NCBI GenBank assembly: GCA_934500705.1
Contig: CAKSTI010000006.1
Span: 1-64,000 of the forward strand
DNA length: 64,000 nt
Source: an uncultured Clostridia bacterium
GTDB lineage: Bacteria > Bacillota > Clostridia > UMGS1810
Direction of reading: 5' to 3'
Every line of letters begins with the position of its first letter. The first letter of the stretch is position 1. Positions 58,256 through 64,000 of this stretch are shown here, piece after piece. The notes below the pieces were generated by a model. That model ran no database searches and was not told the DNA's origin. It was given only the letters and a program-made list of their open reading frames with translations. The position numbers were made by a program, and so were the translations under genes.

Positions 58256-61200
58256 ATGAATTTACCGGACTGGCAAAACTTAAACGTTCTCGGCAGGAAC
58301 AGACTGCCGGCGCACGCAACGCTTATCCCGTTTGAAAGCGAGAAAAAAGCCGTGCAGGGCGAAAGAGGACTTTCGGATTACTTTAAACTGCTTAGCGGGA
58401 CGTGGGACTTTAAATACGCCGACGCTGCGGCAAAGGCACCCAAAGGCTTTGAAAAAGACGGATTTGACACAAGCGACTGGGACAGCATACCCGTGCCGGG
58501 TTGCTGGCAGTTCTTTGGCTATGACATTAAAAACTACCTTAATATGGACGTTCCTTTTTCCATAATGGCGCCGCAAATTCCCTACGAGAACCCCACGGGC
58601 TGTTACAAAAGGGAGTTTACCGTGCCCGAAAATTGGGCGGATAAGCGCATAATACTGGTATTCGACGGTGTGTGCAACTCGTTTAACCTGTGGATAAACG
58701 GCACATTTGCAGGATACAGCCAGGGAAGCCATCTCCCCTCGGAATTTGACATTACGGATATGCTGAGGGACGGCAAAAACACCATTGCCGTTGAGGTTTA
58801 CAAATTCAGTTGGTCTACGTACATAGAAACGCAGGATATGTTCAATTTCAGCGGAATTTTCAGAGATGTGTATTTGCTCGCAAAAGAGGACGGCGGCATC
58901 TCCGACGTTAAAATCACATCGCATCTTGCGGACGGCTTCGGCAGTGCGACTCTTTGCGCCGAGGTGCTCTCAAACGGCGGATATGACATAAACGTAACCC
59001 TGTATGACGGCGACGAAAAGATATACTCCGAAACCAAAAAGGCGGACGGCAAGACTGTGTTTAAAACCGAGATTACAAATCCCAAACTGTGGTCTGCGGA
59101 AAAGCCGAACCTCTATACGATGGTGACATCCGTGATTAAAGACGGCAAAACCGCCGAGGCTTACAAAAACAACGTCGGCATCAAAAAGATTGAGATTAAA
59201 GACGCCGTATTCTATGTAAACGGCAAAAACATAAAGGTAAAGGGCGTAAACCGCCACGACACCAACACGGACAAAGGCTACGCCGTTTCCAGGGACGATA
59301 TGATTAAAGACATTGTCCTTATGAAACAGCACAACATCAACACCGTGCGCACCTCGCACTACCCCAACGACCCGTTCTGGCTCGATTTGTGCGACACGTA
59401 CGGACTCTATGTAATAGACGAGGCAGACCTTGAAACGCACTGCTTTGCAACCGTCGGCGACTGGGCGAAAATCTCCAACGACCCGGCGTGGAAGGACGCA
59501 TACATTGACCGTGCCGAGAGAATGTACGAGAGGGACAAAAACCACCCGTCAATCATAATGTGGTCGCTCGGAAACGAGGCAGGCAACGGACAGAACCACC
59601 GTGCAATGGCGGCTTGGATAAGAGAGCACGACCTTTCCCGTCCCATTCACTATGAGCGTGCGCTCATTGATGAGGAAAAATATGCCGACGACTATGTTGA
59701 CGTATTTTCCAGAATGTATGCAAGCGTTGACTTCTGCGAGGAAGTGGGCAAGCGCACGGACGATAATGTTCCGTTTTTCCAGTGCGAATACGCCCACGCA
59801 ATGGGCAACGGCCCCGGCTCGCTATCCGATTACTGGGATATTTTCTACAAGTATGACAAAATCCTCGGCGGCTGCGTATGGGAGTGGGCAGACCACGGTA
59901 TGAGAGAGTTTGAGAACGGCAAAGAAACGTTTAAATACGGCGGCGACTACGGCGACTTCCCCAATGACGGCATATTCTGCTGTGACGGTCTTTGCACACC
60001 GGACAGAGAGCCTCACACGGGACTTTTGGAGTACAAGAGGATTATCCAGCCGGTAAACGCAAAAGCAAAGGACATACAAAACGGCATTGTCACAATTACA
60101 AACACCTACGATATGTCAGACCTGTCACATCTTTGCGGAAAGTGGGAGCTCCTCTGCGACGGCGTGAGCGTACAGAGCGGAGAGATTGCGGACTTTAACA
60201 CCGAGCCGCACGATAGCCGTGACATAAAGATTGACTATGATGCAGGTGCGCTCAAAGAAAACTGCGAATACTTCTTAAACCTTTCCTTCTCGCTCAAATA
60301 TGACACACCCTGGGCAAAGGCAGGTCACGTTGTCGCATACTCACAGCTTAAAGTTTCAAGCTCCGTTATCCTTGAGAAAAAGCGCACGGCAACGGGCATT
60401 GAAACGGCGGAAAGCGACTTTGAAATAACTATCGAAACATCCGATGTTATCTACACGTTTGACAAACTCGGCGGAACGCTTTCGTCAATCAATTTCAGAG
60501 GCAAGGAGCTTTTGGACAAGGGACCTAAGTTAAACGTATGGTGGGCGCCCACGGACAACGACTATCAGTTTGGCAACGGAATAGAGAAAAAGTGGTATGG
60601 CTGCCGTCTTGACAAATTGCAGCATTATGTAAGAGAGGTTCGTCTTGCAAAGGCAGACGAAAAATCCGCAGTTGTTGAGATTTCCGTAATCGTCGGGCCT
60701 CCGTCATACTATGCGCCGTTTAATGTGGCGTATACGTACGAAGTCTTTGCATCGGGCGAAGTTGAATTGACAACCGACATAAAGATAGGCAAAATCAACG
60801 AAAACGACACTCTGCCCAGACTTGCAAAAATCGGACTGCAAATGGTGCTTGCAAAGGGCAGCGACCGTCTTGACTGGTACGGCAGAGGGCCGCACGAAAG
60901 TTACAGCGACAAAAAGGAAAGCGCACTCATTGCCCTTTACGGCGGAAGCGTTAAAGACCAGGAGGAGTTTTACGTTCGTCCGCAGGAGAACGGCAACAAA
61001 TCCGATGTTCGCTGGGCGGCTGTAACGGATATGTTCGGCAAAGGCATTTTTGCCGACTCCGACGAAGCGCTCAACATCAGCGCACACAAGTACACCGACG
61101 AGATGCTCACAAAGGCTGACCACATTCACGAGCTCGGACGCATTGAGGAAACCGTGTTTAACATAGACTATAAGGTGTCGGGACTCGGCAGCGGCAGCTG

Positions 61201-61321
61201 CGGCCCTGAAACGCTCGAAAAGTACTGGGTTAAACCTAAGGACACGTGCTTTACCGTAAGGCTTTGCCCGTTTGACAAAAACGAGATAACGCCGACGGCA
61301 CTTCACAAAACAGAATTATAA
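58256..61321 (+). CDS. lacZ: Beta-galactosidase, glycoside hydrolase family 2 (LacZ type)
   Basis: A 1021-aa GH2 enzyme, the full LacZ length. Order: N-terminal jelly roll (CYKREFTVPENWADKRIILV, NLWINGTFAGYSQGSHLPSE), immunoglobulin-like domain, then a TIM barrel with GVNRHDTNTDKGYAVSRDDM, acid/base Glu441 in WSLGNEAGNG and nucleophile Glu511 in FQCEYAHAMGNG. A second linker domain and the C-terminal Bgal small-chain domain follow (WWAPTDNDYQFGNGIEKKWY, DWYGRGPHESYSDKK). No signal peptide, so it acts on imported galactosides. ATG 58256 follows AAAGGA by 8 nt. Control by the divergent AraC regulator is likely. Confidence 0.95.
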   Translation: MNLPDWQNLNVLGRNRLPAHATLIPFESEKKAVQGERGLSDYFKLLSGTWDFKYADAAAKAPKGFEKDGFDTSDWDSIPVPGCWQFFGYDIKNYLNMDVPFSIMAPQIPYENPTGCYKREFTVPENWADKRIILVFDGVCNSFNLWINGTFAGYSQGSHLPSEFDITDMLRDGKNTIAVEVYKFSWSTYIETQDMFNFSGIFRDVYLLAKEDGGISDVKITSHLADGFGSATLCAEVLSNGGYDINVTLYDGDEKIYSETKKADGKTVFKTEITNPKLWSAEKPNLYTMVTSVIKDGKTAEAYKNNVGIKKIEIKDAVFYVNGKNIKVKGVNRHDTNTDKGYAVSRDDMIKDIVLMKQHNINTVRTSHYPNDPFWLDLCDTYGLYVIDEADLETHCFATVGDWAKISNDPAWKDAYIDRAERMYERDKNHPSIIMWSLGNEAGNGQNHRAMAAWIREHDLSRPIHYERALIDEEKYADDYVDVFSRMYASVDFCEEVGKRTDDNVPFFQCEYAHAMGNGPGSLSDYWDIFYKYDKILGGCVWEWADHGMREFENGKETFKYGGDYGDFPNDGIFCCDGLCTPDREPHTGLLEYKRIIQPVNAKAKDIQNGIVTITNTYDMSDLSHLCGKWELLCDGVSVQSGEIADFNTEPHDSRDIKIDYDAGALKENCEYFLNLSFSLKYDTPWAKAGHVVAYSQLKVSSSVILEKKRTATGIETAESDFEITIETSDVIYTFDKLGGTLSSINFRGKELLDKGPKLNVWWAPTDNDYQFGNGIEKKWYGCRLDKLQHYVREVRLAKADEKSAVVEISVIVGPPSYYAPFNVAYTYEVFASGEVELTTDIKIGKINENDTLPRLAKIGLQMVLAKGSDRLDWYGRGPHESYSDKKESALIALYGGSVKDQEEFYVRPQENGNKSDVRWAAVTDMFGKGIFADSDEALNISAHKYTDEMLTKADHIHELGRIEETVFNIDYKVSGLGSGSCGPETLEKYWVKPKDTCFTVRLCPFDKNEITPTALHKTEL

Positions 61322-61367
61322 AAAAACAGAAAAAGGCGCTGCCGATGATTTTCGGCAGTGCCTGTTT
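61321..61367. terminator. Bidirectional terminator between lacZ and the second AraC gene
   Basis: GGCGCTGCCGA (61335-61345) pairs with TCGGCAGTGCC (61352-61362), one wobble. On the minus strand TTTTTCTGTTTTTT follows, a strong tract; on the plus strand only TGTTTAA follows. It ends both convergent transcripts. Confidence 0.88.
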
Positions 61368-62169
61368 AATACTCACCGTTTCTGTACTCTTTGGGCGATA
61401 TACCGATAAGGCTTTTAAAGCAATGACTGAAAGAGTAGACGTCGGAAAATCCGCATTGGAGAGCAATGTTAGTAATTGTTTCTTGCGTGTGCAGGAGCAG
61501 AATTTTAGCTTTATTTATGCGGAACTCCCTTAAAAATTCGTGCGGTGTTATGTGGTAAACTTCCGAGAAAATGCGTCTTAAATTTTTATCGCTCATACCG
61601 GCGAGCACAACGAGGTCGCTTATTTTTAAATCGGGGCGGTGATAATTCTGTTTTATATATCCGACTGCACATTCAATTTTTTTAAGCTTTTTGCGGTCTG
61701 CACTGCCGAGCACATATTCATTGTAAAGCATACCTATTACACGGCGCACAATTCCACCGCAAATAAAGCGGACTCCGGGGGAAAAGATGCTGTATTCATC
61801 AAGCGCCTCACGAAACATTTTTTCGTATTTATAATTGTCTCCTTCCGAGCAAACGGTCTTAAACGGCAGCCCCTGCTGTGGCGACGGGTTGTCCTTATCA
61901 AATCCGAAGTTTACGGCAATATACGACACGGACGGGCAGTTATACGCACTGCTTTTGTCCGCAGAACCTCTTGCAACATAGCCAATCTGTCCTTTTTTTA
62001 CAAATTCTGTTTTGCCGTTTTTCTCATATTTAAGTGTTCCGTCAGTGACAAAAAGCAAACTTTCGTGATTTCTGGGAAGTTCGGAAACATACGGTTTATT
62101 CACGGTTAATGTGTCGGCAAAAAACACTGCGTCGTCAGTATATATATCACAATTTTCGTTATCCTTCAC
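61366..62169 (-). CDS. AraC-family regulator divergent from the glycyl radical enzyme
   Basis: A 267-aa regulator. The cupin-like sensor (NHESLLFVTDGTLKYEKNGK, TEFVKKGQIGYVARGSADKS) precedes the AraC double helix-turn-helix (LKISDLVVLAGMSDKNLRRI, QETITNIALQCGFSDVYSFS, HCFKSLIGISPKEYR). GTG 62169 is chosen because GGAGGTG lies 6 nt upstream; the longer frame to 62241 has no such signal. It diverges from the glycyl radical enzyme gene, its likely target. Confidence 0.9.
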   Translation of the reverse strand: MKDNENCDIYTDDAVFFADTLTVNKPYVSELPRNHESLLFVTDGTLKYEKNGKTEFVKKGQIGYVARGSADKSSAYNCPSVSYIAVNFGFDKDNPSPQQGLPFKTVCSEGDNYKYEKMFREALDEYSIFSPGVRFICGGIVRRVIGMLYNEYVLGSADRKKLKKIECAVGYIKQNYHRPDLKISDLVVLAGMSDKNLRRIFSEVYHITPHEFLREFRINKAKILLLHTQETITNIALQCGFSDVYSFSHCFKSLIGISPKEYRNGEY

Positions 62170-62191
62170 GAAATACACCTCCTTATATAAT

Positions 62192-62220
62192 ATCATAACA
62201 CAAAAAGACAGGCATTGCAA
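62192..62220 (-). promoter_or_regulatory. Promoter of the second AraC gene
   Basis: Minus-strand TTGCAA (62215-62220), 17 bp, TATGAT (62192-62197). Confidence 0.65.
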
Positions 62221-62222
62221 CA

Positions 62223-62243
62223 ATTTGTCCGTTTCAGACAAAT
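62223..62243. repeat. Palindrome between divergent promoters
   Basis: ATTTGTC (62223-62229) and GACAAAT (62237-62243), 7-bp perfect arms around seven bases, lying between the two divergent promoters. Possible operator shared by both genes. Confidence 0.55.
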
Positions 62244-62260
62244 ATTTGATTTTTTAATCA

Positions 62261-62289
62261 TTTACTTTTAAGTTCAGCCGTCATATAAT
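62261..62289 (+). promoter_or_regulatory. Promoter of the glycyl radical enzyme gene
   Basis: TTTACT (62261-62266), 17 bp, TATAAT (62284-62289) on the plus strand, about 25 nt before the start codon. Confidence 0.72.
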
Positions 62290-62319
62290 ACTGTCAAAAA
62301 AACTTGCGAGGTGCCGAAT

Positions 62320-64000
62320 ATGAACGAACGTATTAAAAAATTGACCGAAAAGACGCTCAGGGGCGATATGTACGTATACCCCGTGAAAACCGAATATGAC
62401 AGATGCGATTTGTTTTTACCGCACACAAAAATGTCCGGAAAACGCATCTGCGAATATATCGCAAACCAGGAACCGCTGATTGTTGAGGAAAGCTGTTTTA
62501 CGGGTTTAATCAATTTTGACGGCAGTGTTGAGGGCGATGTGTTTTCAAGGGTTGGGCACAGAAATTTTTTTGAGGCATCGGACAAATTCTACAACAAACC
62601 TGTGGACAATCTGCTCACATTTGAGTGGCAGCACTCCGCCGGGGACTTTGGAAAAATCATCAACGGCGGCATCGACGCAATAAAGGCGGATATTGAAAAA
62701 TCCGCATCAGAGCATCGCAGCGATGAGAGAGCGGCAGAATTTCTCAAAACCCAGTCGGACATTTGCGATGCCATAATTTGCTGGGCGGGCAAATGCTCCG
62801 AGAGGGCGCTGGAACTTTCAAAAAAGACGGAAAACGGCAGATACAGAAAAAACCTTGAAAGATTATCCGCCTCGCTCAAATTCGTACCCGAAAAACCCGC
62901 CCGCAGTTTTTACGAGGCAATTCTTACGCTGTATGTATGCTACGGATTTCTCCCGGACAGCATCGGTTTGATAGACAGGTATCTCTACTCTTTCTACGAA
63001 AGCGACATAAAAAGCAATAGGCTGACAAAGGACGAGGCGACTCAATATTTGCAGGAACTCTTTCTTATGCTCCAAGCGAAGACACACATATCCTCTGACA
63101 GGTTTTACCGTGGGGGCGAGTCCCACTTTTGCGTCGGAGGTTATCTTGAAAACGGCGAGGACGGATTTAACGAATTATCAAAGCTGATTGTGGACTCTCT
63201 TATGGAACTTCCCACGTGGATACCGCAGATTTCGCTCCGCTGGACGAAAAAAACTCCTCATAGGGTTCTGCGCTATATGATGGACTGCGAACGAAAAGAT
63301 GCCAACAAGCGAATAGCCTTTGTAAATGATGAGCCACGCATCAGAGGTCTTATGAAGTACACGGGTCTTTCACGCACGGAGGCCGCAGGATACACTATGA
63401 TTGGGTGCAACGAGATTGCGCTCCCCGGCGGAATTGTTTTCGGCTTTGACCCACTGAACATTGTGCGCTGTGTTCAAAACACTTTTTTCAATAGGTGCAC
63501 AGACATTGGAAATGCAAAAACGTTTGATGAGTTTTATACCGTCTTTCAAGAGGAAATGTTTAAAGATTTATGGGAGGCAAATTCAATCGGCAATGGCTTT
63601 CAAACAATAAGGAACCGTGACTGCAATCTGGTGAGCAACATATTTATCGAGGGGTGCATAAAAAATGCCAAAAGCGTTACGCAGGGCGGTGTTACAAAAT
63701 ACATTGCTGTTGGAATTCTCATAGGCATTTCAAACGTTATTGACTCACTTTCCGTAACAAAGCAAATAGTATTTGACGAAAGACTGGTGACTGTCCGCCA
63801 ATTAACCAATGCGCTGAAAAGCAACTGGAAAGGCTATGAAAACCTGAGGTCTTACATCTTAAAAAATGGCAGATTTTTCGGCAACGACGACTGCTCAAAC
63901 GACATAGCGCACAGATTTTTTAAAAGTCTTGACGAATGGAACAGCGGTGACAACTATCTGGGCAAAAAATGGGTCTTTGGAAATCTCGTGGGATATAACG
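62320..64000 (+). CDS. Glycyl radical enzyme (pyruvate formate-lyase-like), 3' end beyond window
   Basis: 560 residues are visible, open to the right edge. ATG 62320 follows GAGGTG by 6 nt. The text reads as a PFL-like barrel: DSIGLIDRYLYSFYESDIKS, SRDANKR-type ERKDANKRIAFVNDEPRIRG, then the thiyl-radical Cys363 in TMIGCNEIALPGG with Glu365 two residues on. A GCxE motif is typical of the lyase/dehydratase branch (glycerol dehydratase, choline lyase), whereas PFL has adjacent cysteines. The C-terminal glycyl-radical loop and the activating enzyme would lie past 64000. It diverges from an AraC regulator. Substrate not assignable; anaerobic cleavage of a diol or related compound is plausible. 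Confidence 0.85.
   Translation, partial: MNERIKKLTEKTLRGDMYVYPVKTEYDRCDLFLPHTKMSGKRICEYIANQEPLIVEESCFTGLINFDGSVEGDVFSRVGHRNFFEASDKFYNKPVDNLLTFEWQHSAGDFGKIINGGIDAIKADIEKSASEHRSDERAAEFLKTQSDICDAIICWAGKCSERALELSKKTENGRYRKNLERLSASLKFVPEKPARSFYEAILTLYVCYGFLPDSIGLIDRYLYSFYESDIKSNRLTKDEATQYLQELFLMLQAKTHISSDRFYRGGESHFCVGGYLENGEDGFNELSKLIVDSLMELPTWIPQISLRWTKKTPHRVLRYMMDCERKDANKRIAFVNDEPRIRGLMKYTGLSRTEAAGYTMIGCNEIALPGGIVFGFDPLNIVRCVQNTFFNRCTDIGNAKTFDEFYTVFQEEMFKDLWEANSIGNGFQTIRNRDCNLVSNIFIEGCIKNAKSVTQGGVTKYIAVGILIGISNVIDSLSVTKQIVFDERLVTVRQLTNALKSNWKGYENLRSYILKNGRFFGNDDCSNDIAHRFFKSLDEWNSGDNYLGKKWVFGNLVGYN

Overview
The window reads as chromosomal DNA from an anaerobic, endospore-forming member of the Clostridia. 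A complete spoIIIA operon (AA to AH) and sigH sit in the middle. The housekeeping run xseA-xseB-ispA-dxs-tlyA and the pair rpsU-yqeY have clostridial order. S-layer-homology (SLH) proteins, copper-amine-oxidase-type domains and glycyl-radical chemistry fit a gut or other anaerobic glycan user. Promoters are mostly textbook sigma-A type with 17-bp spacers, and GTG or TTG starts are frequent.

Layout: (1) 0-5.3 kb: tRNA-Lys, a P-loop ATPase, egsA-type glycerol-1-phosphate dehydrogenase divergent from a DeoR regulator, YqeG phosphatase, yqeY and rpsU. A compact type I toxin-antitoxin locus follows at 4.99-5.31 kb, then a broken resolvase. (2) 5.6-12.1 kb: phosphate regulon pstSCAB-phoU-phoPR behind a Pho-box-like promoter. 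(3) 12.1-14.8 kb: accessory patch with a type III toxin-antitoxin system (tandem-repeat RNA antitoxin, terminator, ToxN/TenpN-like RNase), an XRE regulator, a flavoprotein, an internally deleted M13 peptidase and a TetR regulator with a palindromic operator. (4) 14.8-32.5 kb: a 15-kb glycan island (ABC sugar transporter, two SLH proteins, a secreted protein, a large clan GH-A multidomain enzyme, an uncharacterised 697-aa protein). It is bracketed by an orphan NarL-type response regulator at one end and an orphan histidine kinase at the other. (5) 32.5-43.8 kb: radC, tlyA, dxs, ispA, xseBA, nusB, Asp23-family gene and spoIIIAA-AH, all on the minus strand; sigH diverges from spoIIIAA. (6) 45.3-56.4 kb: an eleven-gene catabolic operon with an RpiR regulator diverging from it. 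It holds a fucose-isomerase-like protein, VAO-type FAD oxidase, Fe-S protein, class II aldolase, PfkB kinase, IolB, serine hydrolase, DUF4867, FGGY kinase and a fused EtfB-EtfA, with an internal terminator-like hairpin. (7) 57.3-64 kb: AraC regulator and GH2 beta-galactosidase, a second AraC regulator, and a glycyl radical enzyme running off the right edge.

How it fits together (inference): the cell senses and degrades an external glycan with regions 4 and 7. It feeds released sugars or sugar acids through a hybrid pathway in region 6, where iolBCJ-like steps and a kinase/aldolase route would yield dihydroxyacetone phosphate and a 2-hydroxy acid whose electrons go to ETF. The most noteworthy items are the two RNA-based toxin-antitoxin loci, the chimeric region 6 operon, and the orphan two-component pair flanking the glycan island.
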